Assembly: GCA_030830415.1 (NCBI GenBank)
Contig: JAURNB010000037.1
Span: forward strand, 1-17,233
Direction: 5' to 3'
Origin: Acidimicrobiales bacterium
GTDB taxonomy: Bacteria; Actinomycetota; Acidimicrobiia; Acidimicrobiales; Ilumatobacteraceae
Length of the DNA stretch: 17,233 nt
The notes under the pieces were generated by a model. The model did not search any database, had not been told where the DNA came from, and saw only the letters and a list, made by a program, of their open reading frames with translations. Shown here in pieces: positions 7,623 through 14,865 of this stretch. A program made the position numbers and the translations under genes. Each line of letters begins with the position of its first letter. The stretch's first letter is position 1.

Positions 7623-7649
7623 ATTAAGACCCTGAGAGATGGGGGAATC

Positions 7650-9362
7650 ATGCTCGACGTTCTAATTACCGGTGGCGATGTTATTGACGGTACAGGCGCA
7701 GTGCGCCGACGTGCCGATGTGGGAATTGTTGATGGGCGCATTACTCAAGTAGGCACCATCACAGAATCAGCACATCAGACCATCGATGCAACTGGCAAAG
7801 TAGTCACACCTGGTTTCATCGACCTGCATACGCACTACGACGCGCAAGCATTTTGGGACACGTCACTCAGCCCATCGCCGTTGCATGGTGTTACCACCGT
7901 CATTGGTGGTAACTGTGGCTTCACCATTGCGCCGCTTACTCCACAAGATGGCGACTACCTCATGCGGATGTTGGCTCGCGTTGAAGGCATGCCGCTCGAG
8001 TCGTTGCAACAAGGACTTCCGTGGGACTGGACCACCACTGCGGAATATCTCGATGCGCTCGATGGAACCCTCATGCCGAACGCCGGCTTCCTTGTTGGTC
8101 ACAGCGCATTGCGCCGTGTGGTGATGCACGATGCTGCCAACCAACGTGAAGCGACCGATGAAGAAATTGAGGCTATGTGTAACTTGTTGCGCGATGGTTT
8201 ACGCGCAGGTGGCATGGGCTTTTCTTCCACATGGTCTCCAAGTCACAACGACCACACAGGTGTTCCTGTTCCTTCGCGTCACGGCTCACGTAAAGAACTC
8301 ATTGCTTTGTGTGCAGTGGTTGAAGAATTCCCTGGCACCACACTTGAGTTCATTCCTGCCGTTGGTGAATTTGCCCAAGAGACCTTCGAGCTCATGGGCG
8401 ATATGAGCGCTGCAGCAAACCGTCCGTTGAACTGGAACTTGTTGCAGGTGTACGCGCAGAACTGGGATCTTGTTCAACATCAGTTGAAAGGGTTCGATAT
8501 TGCTGCTGAGCGTGGTGGCAAAGTCATCGCGCTCACCTTGCCCGACACCTTTCGCATTCGTTTGAACTTTAAGAGCGGTTTTATTCTCGATATTTTGAAT
8601 GGTTGGGACGAGCTGATGGCGCTTCCCGACGATGTGAAGCTCACTATGATGCGTGACCCGAAGGGCCGCGAAGAAATGAATCGCTTGGCGCAAAGCACGC
8701 AGGGTCCTACTCGCTCTATTGGCAACTGGGGCGCATACATCTTGCTGGAAACCTTTACCGACAAGTGGCAAAAATACGCAGGGCGTCTCATTGGCGACAT
8801 TGCAAAAGAACTCAAGGTGGAGCCTTGGGATCTCCTTGTCGACATTGTCATCGACGACAATTTACGTACGGTCATTGCCAACCAAGACAAAGGTCAAGAT
8901 ACGGCAACATGGAAGCGTCGTGTTGAAGTGTGGCGCGATGAGCGTGCCATTGTTGGCGCAAGTGACGCTGGTGCTCACCTCGACATGATTGACAGTTTCG
9001 CTTTTTCCACGACGCTCATTGCGCGTGCGGTACGTGATGAAAAACTCATGGACCTGGAAGAAGCGGTGTACCACCTCACCGAACAGCCAGCGCGCCTATA
9101 TGGTTTGCGCAACCGTGGTCGTATTGAAGTGGGTTATTGCGCCGACGTTGTGGTGCTCGATCCACTCACCGTTGGCCCTGGCCCTGTGTACACAAAGTTC
9201 GATATGCCTGCTGGCGCCGGACGCGTGTATGGGGAAGCTGAAGGAATTAACCACGTACTCATCAACGGTGTTGAAGCCGTACGTGATGGCGAAATCCTCA
9301 CTTCACGACCCGGAACCTTGTTGCGCTCGGGTCGCGATACCGACACCGTTACTGCTCGCTAG
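7650..9362 (+). CDS. Amidohydrolase of the N-acyl-D-amino-acid deacylase (D-aminoacylase) family
   Basis: A 570-residue TIM-barrel metal hydrolase of the COG3653 type; characterised members remove the acyl group from N-acyl-D-amino acids. The N-terminal beta domain (LITGGDVIDGTGA) leads to the metal motif HTHYDAQAFWD (His60, His62) and GGNCGFTIAP (Cys89, matching the metal-binding Cys96 of Alcaligenes D-aminoacylase). Asp439 in SDAGAHLD matches the metal Asp366. The stretches that normally hold the two other zinc histidines (THLR and SHLK types) read LEFIPAVGE and NWNLLQV here, with no His. This suggests a divergent subgroup, possibly with one metal or another substrate. The start is preceded by GGGGGA, closer than ideal. 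It lies 27 bp after the peptidase, fitting a peptide or acyl-amino-acid salvage context. The general family is secure, the reaction is not. Confidence 0.85.
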   Translation: MLDVLITGGDVIDGTGAVRRRADVGIVDGRITQVGTITESAHQTIDATGKVVTPGFIDLHTHYDAQAFWDTSLSPSPLHGVTTVIGGNCGFTIAPLTPQDGDYLMRMLARVEGMPLESLQQGLPWDWTTTAEYLDALDGTLMPNAGFLVGHSALRRVVMHDAANQREATDEEIEAMCNLLRDGLRAGGMGFSSTWSPSHNDHTGVPVPSRHGSRKELIALCAVVEEFPGTTLEFIPAVGEFAQETFELMGDMSAAANRPLNWNLLQVYAQNWDLVQHQLKGFDIAAERGGKVIALTLPDTFRIRLNFKSGFILDILNGWDELMALPDDVKLTMMRDPKGREEMNRLAQSTQGPTRSIGNWGAYILLETFTDKWQKYAGRLIGDIAKELKVEPWDLLVDIVIDDNLRTVIANQDKGQDTATWKRRVEVWRDERAIVGASDAGAHLDMIDSFAFSTTLIARAVRDEKLMDLEEAVYHLTEQPARLYGLRNRGRIEVGYCADVVVLDPLTVGPGPVYTKFDMPAGAGRVYGEAEGINHVLINGVEAVRDGEILTSRPGTLLRSGRDTDTVTAR

Positions 9363-9389
9363 AGAGTTTTTGGTCACAAATTCACTCTT

Positions 9390-9406
9390 GGCGACGCTGC
9401 GTCGCC
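9390..9406 (+). repeat. GC-rich hairpin before the membrane protein gene
   Basis: GGCGACG (9390-9396) and CGTCGCC (9400-9406) pair perfectly around a 3-nt loop. No T-run follows, so it is not a typical intrinsic terminator. It ends directly before a TAGG that could serve as the Shine-Dalgarno sequence of the next gene, so it may tune translation or be an RNA processing or stability element. Confidence 0.45.
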
Positions 9407-9422
9407 TAGGTTGCATGTCGTG

Positions 9423-10157
9423 ATGCGACTTGATGCGGCCACAGTACTTCTGCAATGGGCGAGTGGAGGTCTGCTTTTTTGCTGGCTCACGACCCGCAAT
9501 AGCGAAATTGGCCGCGGCTACACCTGGCTCTTGCATGGCGTGTTTGCAACAATGGCTGCAGGTGCCTTTGCCTGTGGGCTCACCTTGGGTGTGGTGCCCG
9601 TACGCGAAGGTGCGTCGCTCGTCGTAGCACTACTAGCACTACTCACATTGCGTAAAACCCCACCACACCGATTACTGCTTGCGCCACTCATCGGCGGCAT
9701 CGGTGTTGTTGCTGGAGCGCTCGATGTTGCAAGTGGTTTTGGCGATTCTTTGTTGGCGTCTTTTCGTGTTGTGATTGGCGCAATGTTTTTGGGTGCTATT
9801 ACCGATGCCATGCTCTTGGGTCACTGGTACTTGGTGCAACCAGGAATGCCTCGCAAACTACTGAACGACCTCGTTGACGTGATGTATTGGGCATTGCCCC
9901 TTGAAGTGCTTTCGATGCTGTTGCCAACAGGAATGGTGAGCGTTATTAACGGCTCCATTGATGATGGCTGGAATGGCACCCTGGGTTGGTTCTGGATTGC
10001 CTGCGTCGTTGCGACAGCCGTACTTGTGGTGGTCACAAAGGCTGCGCTGAAAGAACGTAGCTATTCAGCAGTAATGGCGGCAACAGGGCTCTTGTATTTG
10101 GCAATTCTCACCGCTTTTGGTGTAGATCTCGTTGCACGCGCTGTGCTTGCTGGCTAG
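9423..10157 (+). CDS. Polytopic membrane protein of unknown function
   Basis: I do not recognise this protein. From the ATG at 9423 it has 244 residues and about eight hydrophobic segments, roughly at 4-22, 35-58, 63-79, 84-104, 111-136, 152-167, 187-206 and 215-236, so it should be an inner-membrane protein with little soluble part. The most distinctive stretch is GHWYLVQPGMPRKLLND at about 133-149, where a His-Trp-Tyr cluster sits at the end of the fifth helix. No heme, metal-cluster or transporter signature is evident. In-frame TTG (9411) and GTG (9420) codons are alternative starts; I prefer the ATG, with TAGG 12 nt upstream, though GTG 9420 has better spacing. It lies between a catabolic amidohydrolase and an acyl-CoA dehydrogenase, and no role can be deduced from that. 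Confidence 0.8.
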   Translation: MRLDAATVLLQWASGGLLFCWLTTRNSEIGRGYTWLLHGVFATMAAGAFACGLTLGVVPVREGASLVVALLALLTLRKTPPHRLLLAPLIGGIGVVAGALDVASGFGDSLLASFRVVIGAMFLGAITDAMLLGHWYLVQPGMPRKLLNDLVDVMYWALPLEVLSMLLPTGMVSVINGSIDDGWNGTLGWFWIACVVATAVLVVVTKAALKERSYSAVMAATGLLYLAILTAFGVDLVARAVLAG

Positions 10158-10210
10158 GAACTTCGCTCACAGTTTTTCTTCGCCTGCCTTCAACATCTAG
10201 CGTTGGCGGA

Positions 10211-11368
10211 ATGGAAGCTTTCCCACGCACAATTTTTGATGATGTCCACCAGCAATTTCGTTCCACGTTTCGTTCGTGGCTCGATAATGAAGTAGTGCCA
10301 CATCATGAAGAATGGGAAAAAGCAGGCATTACACCTCGCGAGTTGTGGCTCAATGCTGGCAAGCAAGGTTTCCTTGGTCTCAATGTTCCCGAGGCATACG
10401 GTGGCGGCGACACCGATGATTATCACTTTGCAGCAATCATGGCCGAAGAAATTGGTGCCACCGGTGTCATTGGTAGTGCAAACGGAATCACATTGCACAA
10501 CGACATTGTGTTGCCATACTTCTTGGGTCTTGCCAACGAAGAACAACGCACACGGTTTTTGCCCGGCATGGTCACTGGTGAAGTCATTGGTGCACTAGGA
10601 ATTACCGAACCTAATACGGGCAGTGACGTCGCTGGCATTCGCACGACGGGTCTCAAAAAGGGTGGTGCATTCGTTGTGAATGGCGCCAAAACTTTCATCT
10701 CCAATGGCATCAACAGCGATGTGGTCATTGTGGTGTGTCGCACCGACCCAGAAAAAGGCCACCGTGGTATTTCACTGCTTCTTGTAGAGCGGGGCATGAA
10801 GGGCTTTGAACGTGGTCGCAACCTCGACAAGTTGGGGATGCATGCTCAAGACACTGCAGAGTTATTCTTTTCCGATGTTGAAGTTCCTGCGGAAAACCTC
10901 CTCGGTGAAGAGGGCAATGGTTTCGTGTATCTCATGACCAACCTTGCTCAAGAGCGCCTCGGTATTGCTGTTGGGGCTGTTGCAGTTGCCGATGCAGCAT
11001 TGCACTGGACTCTCGATTACACCAAAGAGCGCAAAGCATTTGGTCAATCCATTTCGCAATTCCAAAACAGCAAGTTCCTTCTTGCTGAACTTGCAACAGA
11101 AGTGCAAATTGCACAGGTGTATGTAGACCGGTGCGTAGAACTGCACTGTGAAGGCAAGCTGTCTGCAGAACAAGCAGCAGCGGCGAAGTTCTGGACCACT
11201 GAACTGCAAAACAAAGTGGTCGATCGTTGCTTGCAGTTGCATGGCGGCTATGGCTACATGATGGAATACCCCATTGCGCGTGCTTGGGCCGACAGCCGTA
11301 TTCAAACCATTTACGGTGGCACCACCGAAATTATGAAAGAAATTGTGGGTCGTTCAATTACGAAATAG
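10211..11368 (+). CDS. Acyl-CoA dehydrogenase
   Basis: A soluble FAD enzyme that introduces the alpha-beta double bond in an acyl-CoA and passes electrons to electron transfer flavoprotein. The 385 residues have the three-part fold: an N-terminal helical domain, a beta domain with the signature GALGITEPNTGSD (128-139), and a C-terminal helical domain with FGQSISQFQNSKF and QLHGGYGYMMEYPI. At the usual catalytic position of medium/short-chain enzymes (the Glu in YEGT) this protein has Gly369 (IYGGTTEI). A Glu is instead found at 248 in LAQERLG, the place used by long-chain and isovaleryl-CoA dehydrogenases. That points to long- or branched-chain substrates, by inference. It starts 53 bp after the membrane protein and ends the rightward series. 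Its last 11 bp overlap the end of the opposing CoA-transferase gene. Confidence 0.95.
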   Translation: MEAFPRTIFDDVHQQFRSTFRSWLDNEVVPHHEEWEKAGITPRELWLNAGKQGFLGLNVPEAYGGGDTDDYHFAAIMAEEIGATGVIGSANGITLHNDIVLPYFLGLANEEQRTRFLPGMVTGEVIGALGITEPNTGSDVAGIRTTGLKKGGAFVVNGAKTFISNGINSDVVIVVCRTDPEKGHRGISLLLVERGMKGFERGRNLDKLGMHAQDTAELFFSDVEVPAENLLGEEGNGFVYLMTNLAQERLGIAVGAVAVADAALHWTLDYTKERKAFGQSISQFQNSKFLLAELATEVQIAQVYVDRCVELHCEGKLSAEQAAAAKFWTTELQNKVVDRCLQLHGGYGYMMEYPIARAWADSRIQTIYGGTTEIMKEIVGRSITK

Positions 11369-12545
11369 CACCGATAGAGCGCAAGTGCGCTGCATCGAGG
11401 CCAAGTTCGCTCACAATTTCATCGCTGTGTTCTCCCACCATTGGAGCCGGGCGGCTCACGCGTAGTTTTGTATCGGAAAAGACAACTGCTGGGCGTACCT
11501 CACGCATGTTTCCTGCAGTGTGGTGTGCTCGTTCAACAAACACTTCGTTGTGAACAATTTGTGGGTCTGAGGGCAGGTCGGCAATGGTGTTGACACGCGA
11601 CGCAGGTACGTCGTTTTCTTCAGCAACGCGCAAGAAGTCGTCGAGGTTGGCCTCAAGTGCATGTTTTGCCATGGTGGCAACGAGTGCATCTATATTGAGA
11701 CCGCGATTTTTCGCTGAAGTAAAGCGTGGGTCGTCGGCTATTGATTCATGACCAAGGGCTGCACACCAACCGCGGAACTCGGCATCGCTCACTGCAGAGC
11801 CCGCGCAGTATCCGTCAGACAATTTAGTAACTGAGTAGTTGGAGCCAAGTGTGGGCATGCGGGTGACATCGTCGTCGAGTAATGCTGCGTCCATGCCGCC
11901 GTCGGGCCAGAGGAAAGCAACTGCAGAGTCGAGCATGGCAACGGTGAGGTGTTGACCCTTGGCGATGCCGCGTTCGCGTGCAAATAGTGCAGAGGTAATG
12001 CTTTGCATTGCGGTATATGAGGTGACCTTGTCGCATACCAAGTTACGCAACATGCCGGGCGCTCCTGTTGCCGGGTCAGTTTGTACTGCTGCCATACCAC
12101 TTGCAGCTTGAATGACGTTGTCGTACACACGACGGTGGCTGTTGGGCCCAGTTGGGCCGTATCCGCTCACCGACACATAAATGAGATTGGGGTTGAACTT
12201 CTTCACGTCGTCGTAACCAAGACCTAAACGGTCCATTGCGCCGGGGCGGAAGTTTTGAATGAACACGTCAGCATCGGCAATGAGTTTTTTGAGAACGTCA
12301 AGACCTTCTACTTGTTTCACATTCAACGTGATGGCGCGCTTGCCGCGGTTGTTGAGTGAGAACAAACCAGTCATGCCACCTTTGCTTGTGCCAAGAAATC
12401 GCATGAGGTCGCCAAGACCTGGTGACTCCACTTTGATGACCTCTGCGCCGTAGTCGGCAAGCATCATTGCGGTGAGTGGTCCGGAAATCATTACCGACAT
12501 GTCGACAACTTTGATTCCTGCGAGTGGTCCTGTATTCGTAGTCAT
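11358..12545 (-). CDS. CaiB/BaiF family CoA-transferase (class III)
   Basis: A family III CoA-transferase, moving CoA between carboxylic acids through an aspartyl-CoA thioester. The 395 residues begin MTTNTGPLAGIKVVDMS and carry DYGAEVIKVESPGLGD (about 31-46), NFRPGAMDRLGLGYDD (about 98-113) and the region with the catalytic Asp206 in VAMLDSAVAF, aligned with Asp169 of formyl-CoA transferase. The ATG at 12545 is preceded by GGGGAGA, a strong Shine-Dalgarno sequence; an in-frame TTG at 12557 lies within that site and is less likely. It follows the amidase by 24 bp, suggesting one transcript. A plausible joint route is amide hydrolysis to a carboxylic acid, then activation by CoA transfer. The acid and the CoA donor are unknown. 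Confidence 0.93.
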   Translation of the reverse strand: MTTNTGPLAGIKVVDMSVMISGPLTAMMLADYGAEVIKVESPGLGDLMRFLGTSKGGMTGLFSLNNRGKRAITLNVKQVEGLDVLKKLIADADVFIQNFRPGAMDRLGLGYDDVKKFNPNLIYVSVSGYGPTGPNSHRRVYDNVIQAASGMAAVQTDPATGAPGMLRNLVCDKVTSYTAMQSITSALFARERGIAKGQHLTVAMLDSAVAFLWPDGGMDAALLDDDVTRMPTLGSNYSVTKLSDGYCAGSAVSDAEFRGWCAALGHESIADDPRFTSAKNRGLNIDALVATMAKHALEANLDDFLRVAEENDVPASRVNTIADLPSDPQIVHNEVFVERAHHTAGNMREVRPAVVFSDTKLRVSRPAPMVGEHSDEIVSELGLDAAHLRSIGAIS

Positions 12546-12548
12546 ATC

Positions 12549-12555
12549 TCTCCCC
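12549..12555 (-). promoter_or_regulatory. Strong ribosome binding site of the CoA-transferase gene
   Basis: On the minus strand GGGGAGA stands 3 nt before the ATG at 12545-12543. It decides the start in favour of this ATG over the TTG at 12557. The spacing is slightly short but the match to the anti-Shine-Dalgarno sequence is good. Confidence 0.55.
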
Positions 12556-12569
12556 AAAAGTAAAACTGT

Positions 12570-13985
12570 TTATATCGTTGCAGATGGAGCCACTAATGGC
12601 CATGGTCGTGAGCGCTCAATTGCCAAACCCAGTTCCAAAAGAATCTGTTCTTGAAAATGTTTGCCGACAATTTGTAGACCAACGGGCAGGCCATCTACTT
12701 GTCCGGCAGGCACCGATAGAGCAGGGTTTCCGTGCAGGTTTGCGGGGAATGTGAGCTTGCCGTTGTTGGCAGCGCCACCTCTTTCTCCACCGAATGTGTC
12801 GGGGAGGGGGCCTTCTGCGGCAAAGGCAATGTCGGGATTACTTGCAGTGAGCAAAATATCGACTTCAGAGAAAATGGCAGCCATGCGCTCATTCAACTTC
12901 ATACGTCGCTGTTCAATTTTATCGCGGGCAGCTGAGCTGTAGAGCCCACTTGTGAACTCCAAGCCCATGCGAATTTCTGGTGTGAGTACATCGGCACACT
13001 CTGGCCAAAACTCAGCGAGTTCTGCAGCAATAGAGATCATTCCTGAAATAGACCATGCGGCACCCATGCTGGGCAATTCGGTATTCACGTTGTCGACGCG
13101 ATGCAACCCTTGTGAACTAATGAGCCACTCAGCTGTTTCATTCAATACGTTCCACATGTGTGGCGACACCACAGCGCCACCCCAGTTCGGCACCACTGCA
13201 ACGCGTAACCCACGCAAGGAAAGTGTGCCCAGTGCATCTTCCCAACCTGCATCGCGCGGCAAGCTAAACGGGTCGCGAGCATCGTGACCATTAGCAATGT
13301 CGAACCAGCGTGCGGTGTCGCGAATACTGCGCGATACGCAACCGGTTGTGGTGGTGAGGTTTCCCATGTAGTGCTGTGGCGCGCGCGGAATGCGACCATA
13401 AGTTGCTTTCAAACCAACAAGCCCAGTGAAGCCTGCAGGAATACGAATAGACCCGCCGCCGTCGCCTGCAGTTGCACTTGTGCATAGACCGCCAGCAACT
13501 GCAGCAGCAGCACCACCCGAAGAACCTCCGGGGGTGAGCCCTGTGCGCCATGGGTTATGCGTGGCGCCATTCAAAACAGTGCGGGTGACATTGACGCCAC
13601 CAAATTCACTAGCCGTGGTGAGGCCAAAGGGAACCATGCCACCTTCTTGTTGCAAGCGTTGCACCATGATTGAGGTGTGCTCGGCAACGCGGTCGGCAAA
13701 GACTGCACATGCAGATGTATCGGGCCAACCCTGAACCGAATCTAACTCTTTGACTGCGAGTGGCACGCCACCAAAGGGGAGCGACGTGTCGGCGGTCTGT
13801 GCCGCAGCGAGAGCGTTGGTTGCATCGATGAAACTAAATGCGTTGAGGTCGCTCTTTTCAATATCGCGCAAAGTTGCAGCGAGTTCTTCAGCCGGGCTGC
13901 GTCGTTTGGCACGAAATTCTTCAACGAGAGAACATGCGTCTCCTTGCCAAGATTCGCGGGAGCTGTGTGGGGATGTGTCTGACAT
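12570..13985 (-). CDS. Amidase signature family hydrolase
   Basis: A Ser-cisSer-Lys amide hydrolase of 471 residues. The catalytic triad is visible: Lys79 in GVPLAVKELDS, cis-Ser155 in TPGGSSGGAAAAVAGG and nucleophile Ser179 in GDGGGSIRIPAGF. The 24-residue spacing between the two serines is the same as in fatty acid amide hydrolase and malonamidase E2. It stands alone, without GatB or GatC nearby, so it is more likely catabolic than the tRNA amidotransferase subunit GatA. The C-terminal part (NLHGNPALSVPAG near 430) is typical of the family. No signal peptide is seen. It is the first gene of the leftward amidase/CoA-transferase pair and is divergent from the thioesterase gene. The amide substrate cannot be predicted. 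Confidence 0.93.
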   Translation of the reverse strand: MSDTSPHSSRESWQGDACSLVEEFRAKRRSPAEELAATLRDIEKSDLNAFSFIDATNALAAAQTADTSLPFGGVPLAVKELDSVQGWPDTSACAVFADRVAEHTSIMVQRLQQEGGMVPFGLTTASEFGGVNVTRTVLNGATHNPWRTGLTPGGSSGGAAAAVAGGLCTSATAGDGGGSIRIPAGFTGLVGLKATYGRIPRAPQHYMGNLTTTTGCVSRSIRDTARWFDIANGHDARDPFSLPRDAGWEDALGTLSLRGLRVAVVPNWGGAVVSPHMWNVLNETAEWLISSQGLHRVDNVNTELPSMGAAWSISGMISIAAELAEFWPECADVLTPEIRMGLEFTSGLYSSAARDKIEQRRMKLNERMAAIFSEVDILLTASNPDIAFAAEGPLPDTFGGERGGAANNGKLTFPANLHGNPALSVPAGQVDGLPVGLQIVGKHFQEQILLELGLAIERSRPWPLVAPSATI

Positions 13986-14037
13986 ATCACTGCAAACTAC
14001 AACGCTTTGGCCCTGTGCGTATTAGCGTCGTCAAGGT
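13986..14037. promoter_or_regulatory. Divergent intergenic region between amidase and thioesterase
   Basis: Fifty-two bp separate the two divergent starts, so promoters for both should lie here. An AAGG at 14033-14036 is only 1 nt from the thioesterase ATG, too close for a standard ribosome site, so that mRNA may have an unusual or very short leader. I see no convincing paired promoter boxes. Confidence 0.3.
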
Positions 14038-14865
14038 ATGGATACCGTTGAATTTCTTGGGCTGAAAAGTAGCCATAATCCCTTCCGCTGGCACTTAGAG
14101 GTAGTTCCTCATATCTCTACCTCTGTCAATTTTCTCTTTGGCGGCTGTGGGCTTGCTGCAGCAATTTCGGCCATGGAAGCTACAACGGGTCGCAATCTCA
14201 TTTGGGCCACTGCTCAGTACCTTTCCTATGCGCGACCAGGCGAAGTGATGGATATCGATGTGACGGTGTCGGTATCGGGACATCAAATGACTCAAGCCCG
14301 TGCTGTTTGCCATGTGGGGGAGCGAGAAATTCTCACCGTCAACGCTGCATTGGGTGATCGTCCGCTCGACCTTCACGGGCAGTTCGAAACCATGCCTGTT
14401 GTTCCGCCACCAGATGACTGCCCGTTGTTTATTCATCGCGGTCTTCAAGAAGGTTCCATCAACGAACGCATTGAGAAAAAACTCGTGAAGGGACGCCAAA
14501 TTGCCACGCTCGACAAAACAGTGGGCGATGGTCAAACCCTCATGTGGGCACGTATCCCTGGCGTCATTCAAGGCGTCGACGCAAGTGCCCTTGCGGTTCT
14601 GGGCGACTACATCCCCCTTGGCGTGAGCCAAGCCATGGGTATTCGTGGTGGGGGCAACAGCCTCGACAACACATTGCGTGTGGTGCGCCTGGTGCCCACA
14701 GAATGGGTCTTGCTCGATATCCGTATTCATGCCATCGACCGCGGTTTTGCACACGGCCTGGTGCACATGTATGCCGAAGATGGCACGCTCATGGCAACCG
14801 CCAGTCAAAGTTGCATCGTTCGTTTCTGGAAAGATGAAGTTCCTACAGATAAGGAAGTCTCATGA
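14038..14865 (+). CDS. TesB-like acyl-CoA thioesterase (double hotdog)
   Basis: A 275-residue protein with two consecutive hotdog domains, which probably hydrolyses an acyl-CoA to the free acid and CoA. The first half has FLFGGCGLAAAISAMEATTGR and an ATAQYLSYARPGEV strand typical of acyl-CoA thioesterase II. The second half has LGDYIPLG with Asp190, GNSLDNTLRVVR, EWVLLDI and the closing ATASQSCIVR with Gln257. These align with the Asp204 and Gln278 of the E. coli TesB triad; Ser208 or Thr212 may replace Thr228. Its stop overlaps the LLM oxidoreductase start by 4 bp (ATGA). Within actinobacteria such proteins often sit in lipid or sterol catabolic clusters, which fits the neighbouring CoA genes. 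The chain-length preference is unknown. Confidence 0.85.
   Translation: MDTVEFLGLKSSHNPFRWHLEVVPHISTSVNFLFGGCGLAAAISAMEATTGRNLIWATAQYLSYARPGEVMDIDVTVSVSGHQMTQARAVCHVGEREILTVNAALGDRPLDLHGQFETMPVVPPPDDCPLFIHRGLQEGSINERIEKKLVKGRQIATLDKTVGDGQTLMWARIPGVIQGVDASALAVLGDYIPLGVSQAMGIRGGGNSLDNTLRVVRLVPTEWVLLDIRIHAIDRGFAHGLVHMYAEDGTLMATASQSCIVRFWKDEVPTDKEVS
14851..14855 (+). promoter_or_regulatory. Ribosome binding site of the first LLM oxidoreductase
   Basis: AAGGA inside the last codons of the thioesterase gene stands 6 nt before the ATG at 14862. It supports this start over the internal ATG at 14892 and indicates coupled translation. Confidence 0.55.

Noticed and set aside
9363..9422. Intrinsic terminator after the amidohydrolase gene
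   Set aside because: The GC hairpin is good but no T-run follows; the only T-run (9367-9371) lies before it.
12570..13985. Assignment of the amidase as GatA
   Set aside because: The catalytic triad is common to all amidase-signature enzymes, there is no GatB or GatC beside it, and it is paired with a CoA-transferase.
14095..14808. A 237-codon minus-strand frame
   Set aside because: It is antisense to the thioesterase, with a His/Cys-rich composition and no recognisable motif.
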